35,197 bases of DNA from the NCBI GenBank assembly GCA_009886755.1, contig QXYU01000021.1, positions 281 through 35,477 of the forward strand, given 5' to 3'. The notes beneath the pieces were generated by a model that had not been told where the DNA came from, did not search any database, and saw nothing but the letters and a program-made list of their open reading frames with translations. The position numbers were made by a program, and so were the translations under genes. Shown in pieces: positions 17,694 to 25,854 of this stretch (position 1 is the first letter of the stretch; each line of letters begins with the position of its first letter). The DNA comes from Flavobacteriaceae bacterium (GTDB lineage Bacteria > Bacteroidota > Bacteroidia > Flavobacteriales > Flavobacteriaceae).

Positions 17694-18026
17694 CTATTTA
17701 ATATTTAACTTCTCCGCAAAGAACGCGGCAAAGTCTTCAAATCCCTGAGCCATTTTTTCGTCCTGAGTCGCTCGAAAATACGTTTCTCCCATCGTCACCA
17801 AACTTTGATGAAAGAACCGCTGCATCTGATCCACAGGCATATCTTTGACCCATAAATCCATCCGAAGCGTTTCTTGGGTCTCCCCGTCCCAAAGAGAAAG
17901 AAGCATCGCCTTAGCAGTCGCCTGCTCGATCCCACCGTCAGGAGCTGACCATTCTAATGTTTCTGGAATTTTATTTTCATCGAGCCCTACTTCTATCGTA
18001 ATGGGCGATTGTTTGCTTATGGCCAT
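17694..18026 (-). CDS. gldC: Gliding motility protein GldC
   Basis: A 110-residue soluble protein without a signal peptide that matches GldC of Bacteroidota, recognisable by the start IEVGLDENKIPETLEWSAPD and the central QATAKAMLLSLWD. In Flavobacterium it supports gliding motility, possibly by stabilising GldB, but is not absolutely required. The molecular role is unknown. It directly follows gldB (stop and ATG adjacent), the usual gldB-gldC pair. The gene alone does not prove the organism glides. Confidence 0.9.
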   Translation of the reverse strand: MAISKQSPITIEVGLDENKIPETLEWSAPDGGIEQATAKAMLLSLWDGETQETLRMDLWVKDMPVDQMQRFFHQSLVTMGETYFRATQDEKMAQGFEDFAAFFAEKLNIK

Positions 18027-19046
18027 TTATCTAGTGGGTTTGTAATTGGATTGTTGGAATATAGTGAGTGCCGGAAGGGCTAAAATTTCAGGATAGGTAT
18101 AGTCAGGGTTTTTTGCGCAAAATGCTTTGACAATTTCAGTACCCAGCCATACCCCAATCTGCCCGGGGGTTTGATTATCAATTTCCAGATAAAACTTAGA
18201 AAAAGGAGCTGGGGCTAAAAAACGTTGTATGAGTGATGGGTCGGTGCTATACAGCAACTGTTTTTCGATAAAATATTGCCAAATATACTTCTGATTTTCT
18301 TGTGTCCACTTTAGCTGCTCCTCTGAATAACCAAAGCGTATCGCTTCTGAAACATGGGGCACAAGGAGTGATTTCAAGTATTCAATTTTACCAAAATAAA
18401 TCAGCTGAGCCAAAAACGTTCTATTAGCAGGGGGAGCCAATTGGGTTTCTACAAATTTTTCCGCCACATGAGAGGTCAAATAGGCTACATCCATTTGCTG
18501 TCGGATATAGTTTGGAATCCCTTCGTATAAAGGATGTTGTTTCCCGAGATAGGTGTCCAGTGAAATAATCAAAAGGCTATCGGCATAAATACTTTTGCTT
18601 TGATAGTCCACGTTATTGATCAGTCCAATGGTGTGTGGGCTGGGAGTTGCTGGAAAATAGTATTGGATATGTTTGAACAAATGACTCAAATCCGACTCCA
18701 AGCTTTCCATCTTGGGGAATTTTTCATCAACAGCCTTTTGCAACAAAAGTTGAAGGCTGTCTTTTTGACGCTTGATCCAAACACTATCTGTAAATTGTTG
18801 TGGAAATAGAAAAGGATATTTTTCTTTGAGTTCTGGGATTTGATCGGGTGTTGCTTCATGGAATTTTCGATCGAAACGATCAATCGAAATCGAAACGGGA
18901 ATCGCTTTAATTTCGGCTTTAATTGCATCTGGGTTTTTACAAGAAAACCCAAAAAAAAGAACAATCGCCAAAAGTCCCTTCCTAGGGAACTGTTTTATTA
19001 TTCTAGAAATTGAGAAGCACATTCTTTTTAAAATATTAAAGCCCAT
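18027..19046 (-). CDS. gldB: Gliding motility lipoprotein GldB
   Basis: A 339-residue lipoprotein. A basic N-terminus is followed by a hydrophobic segment (about 24-34) and the lipobox FGFSC with acceptor Cys36. The mature part has GldB landmarks such as SIDRFDRKFHEA and YPFLFPQQFTDSVW. GldB is needed for gliding in Flavobacterium and is also kept in many non-gliding members of the phylum, so it has a broader cell-envelope role. An in-frame ATG at 19022 would shorten the n-region by 8 residues and is equally possible. It is co-directional with gldC. Confidence 0.9.
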   Translation of the reverse strand: MGFNILKRMCFSISRIIKQFPRKGLLAIVLFFGFSCKNPDAIKAEIKAIPVSISIDRFDRKFHEATPDQIPELKEKYPFLFPQQFTDSVWIKRQKDSLQLLLQKAVDEKFPKMESLESDLSHLFKHIQYYFPATPSPHTIGLINNVDYQSKSIYADSLLIISLDTYLGKQHPLYEGIPNYIRQQMDVAYLTSHVAEKFVETQLAPPANRTFLAQLIYFGKIEYLKSLLVPHVSEAIRFGYSEEQLKWTQENQKYIWQYFIEKQLLYSTDPSLIQRFLAPAPFSKFYLEIDNQTPGQIGVWLGTEIVKAFCAKNPDYTYPEILALPALTIFQQSNYKPTR

Positions 19047-19120
19047 AGTGGGTATTTAACACAACAATCACTAATATTATTCTAAATGAATAAAAATTAG
19101 TACCACCATCTCATACTTTT

Positions 19121-19151
19121 TTTCTAAACAGATGAAATGATTGTATTTTTA
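19121..19151 (+). promoter_or_regulatory. Candidate nadE promoter (TTTC-N19-TATTTTTA)
   Basis: TTTC at 19121-19124 is 19 bases before TATTTTTA (19144-19151), seven of eight matches to the -7 consensus. The nadE ATG follows 33 bases later. Confidence 0.45.
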
Positions 19152-19153
19152 TG

Positions 19154-19161
19154 CAAACATA
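19154..19161 (-). promoter_or_regulatory. Candidate -7 element for gldB
   Basis: TATGTTTG on the - strand is an exact TANNTTTG match, but no clear -33 motif precedes it. It would give a gldB leader of about 100 bases. It nearly abuts the nadE element, so the two divergent promoters may interfere. Confidence 0.3.
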
Positions 19162-19184
19162 CACTCTAATACCATAAAACAGCT

Positions 19185-19973
19185 ATGAAAAACCCTGAAA
19201 AAGTGATTGAGTATGTCGTTGAATGGCTGCGATCTTATGCTGAGCAATCGGGCATGAAGGGCTTTGTTGTTGGTGTCTCTGGAGGCATCGATTCAGCCGT
19301 AACTTCTACTCTATGCAGCAAGACTGGTCTGCCAGTAATCGCGCTGGAAATACCTATTCATCAAGCTGCCAACCAAGTAAGTCGTGCCCAAGAGCACCTT
19401 CAATGGCTAAGCGCAAGATTTGATAATGTCACCACCAATACCATTTCTTTGACAGGTGTTTTTGACGCATTTCAAAAAAGACTCCCTACCACCGATGAGC
19501 AACAACAACAATTTTTGAGTCTGGCTAATACTCGAGCCCGATTTCGTATGGCAACCCTTTACTATTTCGCGGCGCTCCACCGATATCTTGTTGCGGGTAC
19601 TGGCAATAAAGTCGAAGATTTTGGTGTTGGTTTTTATACCAAATACGGGGATGGCGGAGTTGATTTAAGTCCAATAGCTGATTTGAACAAAACTGAAGTT
19701 TTTGAAATTGCGGCACATCTTGAAGTCATTCAAAGCATTCAAACGGCCGCTCCAACTGATGGCTTATGGTATGACGGACGAACCGATGAAGATCAATTGG
19801 GTGCCAGCTACCCAGAAATGGAGTGGGCTATGGAGGCTCTGGCTCAAAAACTCCCCGAAAGCAAAATGAATTCACGTCAAAAAGAGGTGCTCAACATCTA
19901 CCAAGAGCATCATCGAAAAAACAAACATAAAATGAATCCAATCCCTGTTTGTATGATCCCAAAAAGTCTATAA
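19185..19973 (+). CDS. nadE: NAD(+) synthase NadE (ammonia-dependent form)
   Basis: Makes NAD from deamido-NAD and ATP. The pyrophosphatase-type P-loop SGGIDSA is at 32-38. Further landmarks are GTGNKVEDFGVGFYTKYGDGG (contains the deamido-NAD and Mg sites) and a C-terminal basic tail. At 262 aa it has no N-terminal glutaminase domain, so it should use free ammonia or a partner glutaminase. It stands alone on the + strand, with the decayed response regulator 59 bases downstream. Confidence 0.94.
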   Translation: MKNPEKVIEYVVEWLRSYAEQSGMKGFVVGVSGGIDSAVTSTLCSKTGLPVIALEIPIHQAANQVSRAQEHLQWLSARFDNVTTNTISLTGVFDAFQKRLPTTDEQQQQFLSLANTRARFRMATLYYFAALHRYLVAGTGNKVEDFGVGFYTKYGDGGVDLSPIADLNKTEVFEIAAHLEVIQSIQTAAPTDGLWYDGRTDEDQLGASYPEMEWAMEALAQKLPESKMNSRQKEVLNIYQEHHRKNKHKMNPIPVCMIPKSL

Positions 19974-19996
19974 AAAATAGCTTCGGCTAACTTGTA

Positions 19997-20004
19997 TAAA
20001 TTTG
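19997..20004 (+). promoter_or_regulatory. -7 element before the response-regulator pseudogene
   Basis: TAAATTTG is an exact TANNTTTG match 28 bases before the pseudogene ATG. It suggests the gene was expressed separately from nadE and may still be transcribed. No clear -33 motif is seen. Confidence 0.4.
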
Positions 20005-20032
20005 TACCTTAGTAATATGCAAATTACATACC

Positions 20033-20658
20033 ATGACACAAATCCTTGTACTGGATCCTCATCCTATCGTACACGCAGGTTTTGAGAAAATCGTATCGGA
20101 AACCGATTCGTTTGCGCTAGTTCCCTCAGCCTATCTGTATAACCATGCATTCAAGATTTTAGACACAACCCATGTTGACATCATTGTGATGGACATGGAG
20201 TTACAAGGAATCAGTCCGGTAACACTTATCGAGTAATTCCGTGAAAAATACCCAAAAGCCAAGATTGTGGTATTGAGCAACCAACCAAAGTCTATGCCGT
20301 TAGTCTTTTAAAAGCACTGGCTACTGCCTATCTGTCCAAAAAGACCTGCACCGAACTTTTGGTGGAAGCGCTTCAATATGTTCATAACAAAGGCTTTTAT
20401 GTCACCTCGCAACATCGCAATCAACTCAACTATAATGTGGACGTGGACTACCCACGTACCAATTTTGAAATTCTATCACCGAGAGAAATTGAAGTGCTCA
20501 AGTTTTTGGTCGATGGTGCAAAAAATATTGACATTGCCAAACAGCTATAAATCAACCAAAAGACGGTCAACACCTACAAGACTCGGATTCTTAAAAAATT
20601 AAATGTCGAAAACGCCTTTGATCTGTACATGCACACCAAATACCTTAGGATTCTTTAA
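20033..20658 (+). pseudogene. Decayed LuxR/NarL-family response regulator
   Basis: Joining two frames rebuilds a full regulator of about 208 residues. The receiver starts TQILVLDPHPIVHAGFEKIV with Asp8 and phospho-acceptor Asp54 (VMDMEL). The C-terminal LuxR helix-turn-helix contains LSPREIEVLKFLVDGAKN and INQKTVNTYKTRILKKLNV. Three lesions break it: TAA at 20234-20236 inside the receiver, a one-base loss (or two-base gain) near 20287-20290 in CCAAAG, and TAA at 20548-20550 just before the recognition helix. It has no partner kinase beside it. Its end overlaps the dnaG stop by 4 bases. Product identity is good; loss of function is very likely, because no translated piece keeps both domains. 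Confidence 0.85.
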
Positions 20659-22616
20659 ACCACCCGACTGAGTTTTTGGGAAACGAGTTGCCGGAGTTCG
20701 TTATACATATTGATTTCCTCTAAAAGGTTGGAATCTTCTGCGCTTTCTGATTGCAGCTGACTGTTTAGAGCTTGTATTTTTTCGCCTATCAAATAACGTC
20801 GGAGCGAAAGTATGGTCTGCGTCACAGATTGTCCTACTCGGTCTTGAGGCTGTTTTACAAATATATTTTTTTTGTCCCAGCTATGGAGTTGATACTTTTC
20901 ATTCTCCATCAGCATATCGGATAAAAGTACTGTGTATTCTTTTTCTACATCCTCAAAAAAGTGCTGCGGACTGATTTTCCCATCGGCTTGAAACTGCTCA
21001 ATTAATGTAGAATAGGTTTTTCGAAATAAAGGGTGTGTTAATTCAATCTCATCTTGTTGAAGATCTAAAAACACCTTTTCATGAACCGTTACTTCCATCT
21101 GCTGAACTGCCTCTTGAACGCCCCCTTCTCCGTCTTGCTGCATCACAACCTCTTCAAAAAAAGCTTTTTCATTGCCGTAATGAAGGAGCAATCGGATGAT
21201 TTGTTTTTCAAGCTCGAAAGATTCACTTATCTCAATCACTGCTTGTGGAGGCTCTTGAACCACTTCCATTGCGGGACGTGAATTTCTCCTTTTGCTCTGT
21301 TCCTTTTGTTCTTTCTGTACTAATTGCGCCAAGGCATTGAACAAAACCACTTCGGAAACAGCCATGGTTTTCGCACAACTTTGAATATAGACCTCCCGCT
21401 GGATAACATCAGGTATTTTCGCAATACTACTCACAATCGCACGTATGGTATCCGCTTTCTTTACGGGATCCTCCTGTGCTTCTTCCAACAGCAAGGTTGC
21501 CTTGTACTGAATAAAATCTTGTGCTTGACTGGAGAGATACGCACGAATGACTTCCTCGGTCTTTCCTTTGGCAAAACTATCTGGATCTTCTCCATCAGGG
21601 AAAGTACATATTTTCACATGCATATCCTGTTCCAAAATAAGGTCAATTCCGCGAAGCGACGCTCGAACCCCAGCGGCATCACCATCAAAGAGCACCACTA
21701 CGTTTTTTGTCAATCGGCGAATCAATCGTATTTGTTCTGGTGTGAGGGCTGTTCCAGAAGAGGAAACCACATTGGTGACCCCTGCTTGGTGCATCTGTAT
21801 CACATCGGTATATCCCTCAACGATATAGCAACAGTCTTTTTTAGCAATACTTTTTTTGGCTTCAAAAAGCCCATAAAGCACCTTGCTTTTATGGTAGATA
21901 TCACTTTCGGGAGAATTGAGATATTTGGCTGTTTTTAAGTCTTTCTTAAGAATACGCCCACCGAAACCCTGTACTCTTCCCGATAGGGTTCGAATGGGGA
22001 AAATAACCCGTCCTCGGAAACGATCAATGTTTTGCTTGCGTTCTTCATTAACGATAATCAATCCCGTCTTCTCCAAAAATTCCAAGGAATGAGTGGCTGA
22101 TTCTGCCGCTTCGCTCAAGGCTGTAATTTTCTCTGGGGCATAGCCCATGCCAAACTTCTTAATCGTTTCTTCGGTAAAGCCTCGTTCCTTAAAATAGGTC
22201 AGTCCAATAGCCTTGCCTTCTTTAGCTTCCCAGAGTGATTGCTGAAAAAATTCCTGTGCAAATTGAGCCACCACATACATACTCTCCCGTTCGGAGTTTT
22301 TTTGTTTCTCCGCATCAGTCTGCTGTGTTTCTTCAATCTCAATATTGTACTTCTTGGCCAAGTAACGAATGGCTTCAGGATAAGTAAAATGCTCGTGTTC
22401 CATCAAGAATGCAACCACATTACCCCCTTTCCCGCTGCTGAAGTCTTTCCAAATCTGCTTAACTGGAGAAACCATAAAACTTGGCGTTTTCTCTTGTGAA
22501 AAAGGACTTAACCCCTTGAAGTTGGAGCCCGATTTCTTTAGGACGACAAAATCCCCAATCACTTCCTCCAAGCGAGCGGCATCATATACTTGATCTATAG
22601 TGGATCTTGAAATCAC
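20655..22616 (-). CDS. dnaG: DNA primase DnaG (zinc-ligand-less)
   Basis: Makes RNA primers for replication. The N-terminal zinc-ribbon-like domain is recognisable (EKTPSF, GKGGN), but the four usual metal ligands are Ser37, Ser40, Asp58 and Ser61 instead of Cys, His, Cys, Cys. The catalytic core is intact, with the TOPRIM motifs VEGYTDVIQMHQAG and LFDGDAAG. The C-terminal part (about 430-653) is the helicase-binding region. Length 653 aa is slightly above E. coli (581). The start codon is GTG at 22616 (protein MISRSTIDQVYDAARLEEVI). I recall similar ligand loss in other flavobacterial primases, so this is probably lineage-wide. Confidence 0.96.
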   Translation of the reverse strand: MISRSTIDQVYDAARLEEVIGDFVVLKKSGSNFKGLSPFSQEKTPSFMVSPVKQIWKDFSSGKGGNVVAFLMEHEHFTYPEAIRYLAKKYNIEIEETQQTDAEKQKNSERESMYVVAQFAQEFFQQSLWEAKEGKAIGLTYFKERGFTEETIKKFGMGYAPEKITALSEAAESATHSLEFLEKTGLIIVNEERKQNIDRFRGRVIFPIRTLSGRVQGFGGRILKKDLKTAKYLNSPESDIYHKSKVLYGLFEAKKSIAKKDCCYIVEGYTDVIQMHQAGVTNVVSSSGTALTPEQIRLIRRLTKNVVVLFDGDAAGVRASLRGIDLILEQDMHVKICTFPDGEDPDSFAKGKTEEVIRAYLSSQAQDFIQYKATLLLEEAQEDPVKKADTIRAIVSSIAKIPDVIQREVYIQSCAKTMAVSEVVLFNALAQLVQKEQKEQSKRRNSRPAMEVVQEPPQAVIEISESFELEKQIIRLLLHYGNEKAFFEEVVMQQDGEGGVQEAVQQMEVTVHEKVFLDLQQDEIELTHPLFRKTYSTLIEQFQADGKISPQHFFEDVEKEYTVLLSDMLMENEKYQLHSWDKKNIFVKQPQDRVGQSVTQTILSLRRYLIGEKIQALNSQLQSESAEDSNLLEEINMYNELRQLVSQKLSRVV

Positions 22617-22653
22617 AGATTATGAGTTGGACAATAAAAATAGGAAAGTATCC

Positions 22654-23631
22654 TTAATATTTTCGCTCAATTACATAATTGAGCATTAATTCTAAGGCAT
22701 CACGGTAATCGGTCTTGGGATAAGTATAGAGAATTTCAAGTGCTTGGATTCGATAGGTCTTCATTTTTTCTAAGGCAAATTCCAAACCACCTTTTTCTTT
22801 GACCTTTGCGATCACTTGCTTTACTGCTTTTTTATCCTTGTTTTTGTTTTTGACAATATTGATTAACCATCGTCTTTCTTGGGGCGTAATCACATTAAGG
22901 GTTCGAATCAACGGGAGGGTCATCTTTTTTTCCTTGATATCAATACCTAGTGGTTTTCCAATTTTAGCCTCGCCATAATCAAACAAATCATCTTTGATCT
23001 GAAAAGCCATTCCAATCAGCGATCCGAATTTGTGCATTTGACGAACAGATTCCGGATCTGCATTGACCGATTGAGCTCCCATAGCACAACAGGCTGCAAG
23101 CAATGTGGCTGTTTTTTGACGAATGATTTCATAATATACTTCCTCGGTAATATCTAAGCTCCGTGCTTTTTCAATCTGAAGTAATTCACCTTCGCTCATT
23201 TCTCGGACGGCTTCCGAGATGATTTTAAGTAAATCAAAATCTTCATTTTCAATAGAAAGAATAAGGCCTTTGGACAAAAGATAGTCGCCTACCAGAACGG
23301 CAATTTTATTCTTCCATAAAGCGTTTAAAGAGAAAAAACCACGGCGATAGTTACTATCATCCACTACATCATCGTGAACCAAGGTTGCTGTATGAATCAG
23401 CTCGATTACGGAAGCACCACGGTAAGTGCGTTCCTTTACCTTGCCTTCACCAAACATTTTAGCAACCAAAAAAACAAACATTGGACGCATTTGCTTTCCT
23501 TTTCGATTGACAATAAAATGGGTGATTCGGCTAAGAAGCGAGACTTTGGACGCCATGGATTGGGTAAACTTTTTTTCAAAGTTTTCCATCTCATCATATA
23601 TTGGGGCTTTTATCCTTTCGACCACTTTCAT
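22654..23631 (-). CDS. Polyprenyl diphosphate synthase (trans type)
   Basis: All-alpha trans-isoprenyl diphosphate synthase. The first aspartate-rich motif HDDVVDD (86-92) and the second, KDDLFD (213-218), bind the Mg-pyrophosphate of the two substrates. KQMRP (46-50) is a conserved substrate-binding stretch. Length 325 aa and a non-bulky chain-length region fit a long-chain (octaprenyl or similar) enzyme for the menaquinone side chain, though chain length cannot be proven here. It sits between rlmN and dnaG on the same strand. Confidence 0.9.
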   Translation of the reverse strand: MKVVERIKAPIYDEMENFEKKFTQSMASKVSLLSRITHFIVNRKGKQMRPMFVFLVAKMFGEGKVKERTYRGASVIELIHTATLVHDDVVDDSNYRRGFFSLNALWKNKIAVLVGDYLLSKGLILSIENEDFDLLKIISEAVREMSEGELLQIEKARSLDITEEVYYEIIRQKTATLLAACCAMGAQSVNADPESVRQMHKFGSLIGMAFQIKDDLFDYGEAKIGKPLGIDIKEKKMTLPLIRTLNVITPQERRWLINIVKNKNKDKKAVKQVIAKVKEKGGLEFALEKMKTYRIQALEILYTYPKTDYRDALELMLNYVIERKY

Positions 23632-23639
23632 ACGCCTCT

Positions 23640-23647
23640 CAAATATA
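23640..23647 (-). promoter_or_regulatory. Candidate -7 element for the polyprenyl synthase gene
   Basis: TATATTTG on the - strand is an exact match, but it lies only 8 bases from the ATG and no -33 motif is clear. If used, the mRNA would be almost leaderless. Confidence 0.25.
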
Positions 23648-23681
23648 CTACTAAATTACCACCTCGTCTGGGAATCCCTTT

Positions 23682-24719
23682 TTATACTTGGGTTTTGTTG
23701 GCCAACTGTCCGCATGCGGCATCAATGTCGGATCCTCTGGAATTACGAATCGTCACGACAATCCCCTTGCTCTCAAGGGCTTGCTGGTATTCGGCTACTT
23801 TGGCATTGGAGGCTTGCTTGAATTGAGCATCTCCAATACTATTGTATTGAATGAGGTTTACTTTGGAAGGAACTTGATGACAATAGGCCACCAAAGCGTC
23901 AATATCTTCCGCAGTATCATTGATTCCTTCCCAAACCACATATTCAAAAGTCACTCTGCTTTTGGTGGTGTCATACCAATAGTGAAGGGCTTCAAGAAGA
24001 TCTTCCAAAGGAAATGTTTTAGCAAATGGCATGATTTGCTCCCGAATGCTTTGGCGTGCGCTGTGAAGGGATACAGCCAATTTGAATTTCGGATACTCCT
24101 CCGCCAATTTTTTAATCATTTTAGGAATCCCGGAGGTGGACAAGGTGATTCTTCTTGGTGCCATTCCCATTCCACTGGGGTCTGTGATTTTATCAATGGC
24201 TGCCACTACGTTTTTATAGTTCATCAAAGGCTCTCCCATCCCCATAAATACGATATTGGACAACGGACGGTTAAAATACATACGGCTTTGCTGATCCATC
24301 GCCATCACTTGATCGTATATCTCATCAGGATTCAAATTCCGCATTCGTTTCAAACGAGCGGTGGCACAGAAGGTACAGTCCAAACTGCAACCCACTTGAG
24401 AAGATACACAAGCTGTGGAACGTGTGGCCGTGGGGATCAATACGGACTCAACAATAAGTCCATCGTGAAGCCGCACGGCATTCTTAAGGGTTCCGTCTTT
24501 ACTTTTTTGCTGAGTGTCTATGGCTATGTGATTAATGGAGAAATGTGTTTCCAAAAGCGCACGGATGGGCACGGAGAGATTGGTCATCCCTTCAAAGTCA
24601 TGAATGCCTTTTTGCCAAAGCCATTGATAGACTTGGTTGCCTCGGAATGGTTTTTCCCCTTGTTCGATAAAAAAAGCCCTGAGTTCATCTAAACTAAGGG
24701 CTCGTACGTCTTGTTTCAC
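23682..24719 (-). CDS. rlmN: Dual-specificity 23S rRNA/tRNA m2A methyltransferase RlmN
   Basis: Radical SAM enzyme that methylates C2 of A2503 in 23S rRNA and A37 in some tRNAs. The 4Fe-4S cluster cysteines are Cys111, Cys115 and Cys118 (CSLDCTFC). Catalytic cysteines correspond to Cys104 and Cys336 (near the C-terminus, DIDAACGQLA). MGMGEPLMNY is the SAM-binding GEP motif. Both catalytic cysteines are present, which supports RlmN; Cfr shares this chemistry but methylates C8. Length 345 aa is typical. It follows queA after 17 bases. Confidence 0.96.
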   Translation of the reverse strand: MKQDVRALSLDELRAFFIEQGEKPFRGNQVYQWLWQKGIHDFEGMTNLSVPIRALLETHFSINHIAIDTQQKSKDGTLKNAVRLHDGLIVESVLIPTATRSTACVSSQVGCSLDCTFCATARLKRMRNLNPDEIYDQVMAMDQQSRMYFNRPLSNIVFMGMGEPLMNYKNVVAAIDKITDPSGMGMAPRRITLSTSGIPKMIKKLAEEYPKFKLAVSLHSARQSIREQIMPFAKTFPLEDLLEALHYWYDTTKSRVTFEYVVWEGINDTAEDIDALVAYCHQVPSKVNLIQYNSIGDAQFKQASNAKVAEYQQALESKGIVVTIRNSRGSDIDAACGQLANKTQV

Positions 24720-24736
24720 AATAGCAGTTTTGCAGC

Positions 24737-25786
24737 TTACAATATCAGCATGGCGTCGCCATATGAATAGAAATTGTAATCTTCTTTAATCGCTTCCTCA
24801 TAAGCTTCTTTGATGAAATCGGGATCGGCAAATGCAGAAACCATCATCAAAAGCGTTGACTTTGGCGTATGAAAGTTCGTGATCATACAATTGGCAATTG
24901 AAAAGTCGTAGGGAGGAAAAATAAACTTATGCGTCCATCCTTGATAGGTATTCAAGGTGTTTCTTGAGGAAACGGAACTTTCCAATCCACGCATTACGGT
25001 AGTCCCAACCGCACAAATTCTGCGTTTTTCTTGCAATGCATTGTTCACAGTTTCCACTGCTTTTTGATCGATAATGAGTTCTTCAGAATCCATTTTGTGT
25101 TTGGAGAGGTCTTCTACCTCAACAGGGCTAAAAGTCCCCAAACCAACGTGGAGTGTCAATTCGGCCAAGTCCACTCCTTTGATTTCCAAACGTTTCAACA
25201 AATGCTTAGAGAAGTGCAAACCAGCGGTTGGTGCCGCCACAGCCCCTTCGTGCTTGGCATAAATTGTTTGATAGCGTTCGGTGTCTTGGTCTTCTACATC
25301 TCTTTTGATGTATTTGGGAAGTGGTGTTTGCCCTAATTCCTTGAGTTTGGTTCGAAACTCCGCATAAGACCCGTCAAATAAAAATCGGAGGGTTCTTCCG
25401 CGCGAAGTTGTATTGTCGATGACTTCTGCCACCAAACTTTCATCTGGGCCAAAATAGAGTTTGTTTCCAATACGAATCTTACGCGCTGGATCAACCAATA
25501 CATCCCAAAGTCGTTGCTCTTCGCTGAGTTCGCGAAGCAAAAATACTTCGATACGAGCTCCTGTTTTTTCTTTGTTTCCAAACAAACGGGCAGGAAAAAC
25601 TTTCGTGTTATTCAGCACCATGACATCTCCCTCGTCAAAAAAATTGATCACATCCTTAAAGGTTTGGTGTGAGATGGAACCTTCTTTGCGGTTCAACACC
25701 ATCAGTCGGGATTCGTCTCGATCCGAAGCCGGGTGTTGTGCGAGTAAGGAACTGGGTAATTCAAAATTAAAATTAGAAAGTTTCAT
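24737..25786 (-). CDS. queA: tRNA preQ1(34) ribosyltransferase-isomerase QueA
   Basis: Moves the ribosyl group of SAM onto preQ1 at the wobble base to give epoxyqueuosine. Recognised by the start [23 protein letters not shown], then [31 protein letters not shown] and [19 protein letters not shown], all family hallmarks. Length 349 aa is usual. It has the clearest promoter in the window, lying between the aroA stop and its ATG, so it is transcribed at least partly on its own, with rlmN 17 bases downstream. Confidence 0.97.
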   Translation of the reverse strand: MKLSNFNFELPSSLLAQHPASDRDESRLMVLNRKEGSISHQTFKDVINFFDEGDVMVLNNTKVFPARLFGNKEKTGARIEVFLLRELSEEQRLWDVLVDPARKIRIGNKLYFGPDESLVAEVIDNTTSRGRTLRFLFDGSYAEFRTKLKELGQTPLPKYIKRDVEDQDTERYQTIYAKHEGAVAAPTAGLHFSKHLLKRLEIKGVDLAELTLHVGLGTFSPVEVEDLSKHKMDSEELIIDQKAVETVNNALQEKRRICAVGTTVMRGLESSVSSRNTLNTYQGWTHKFIFPPYDFSIANCMITNFHTPKSTLLMMVSAFADPDFIKEAYEEAIKEDYNFYSYGDAMLIL

Positions 25787-25805
25787 AGTCCGTATTTAGT
25801 GGATG

Positions 25806-25838
25806 CAAATATAGGGTGTCAAGGTAGGGGAAGTCAAA
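25806..25838 (-). promoter_or_regulatory. queA promoter (TTTG-N21-TATATTTG)
   Basis: On the - strand TTTG (25835-25838) is followed after 21 bases by TATATTTG (25806-25813), exact matches to both Bacteroidota sigma-A elements. The predicted start is about 10-15 bases before the queA ATG at 25786, giving a very short leader. Confidence 0.75.
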
Positions 25839-25854
25839 TATTTGGGGACAAATA

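Noticed and set aside
21324-21938. A 204-codon + strand frame inside dnaG
   Set aside because: Antisense to the TOPRIM region of a complete dnaG; no motif, promoter or coding character.
23688-24692. A 334-codon open frame on the + strand opposite rlmN
   Set aside because: It lies wholly antisense to a complete rlmN with all catalytic cysteines. Its translation is rich in Cys, His and Phe without any recognisable motif, as expected for a shadow frame.
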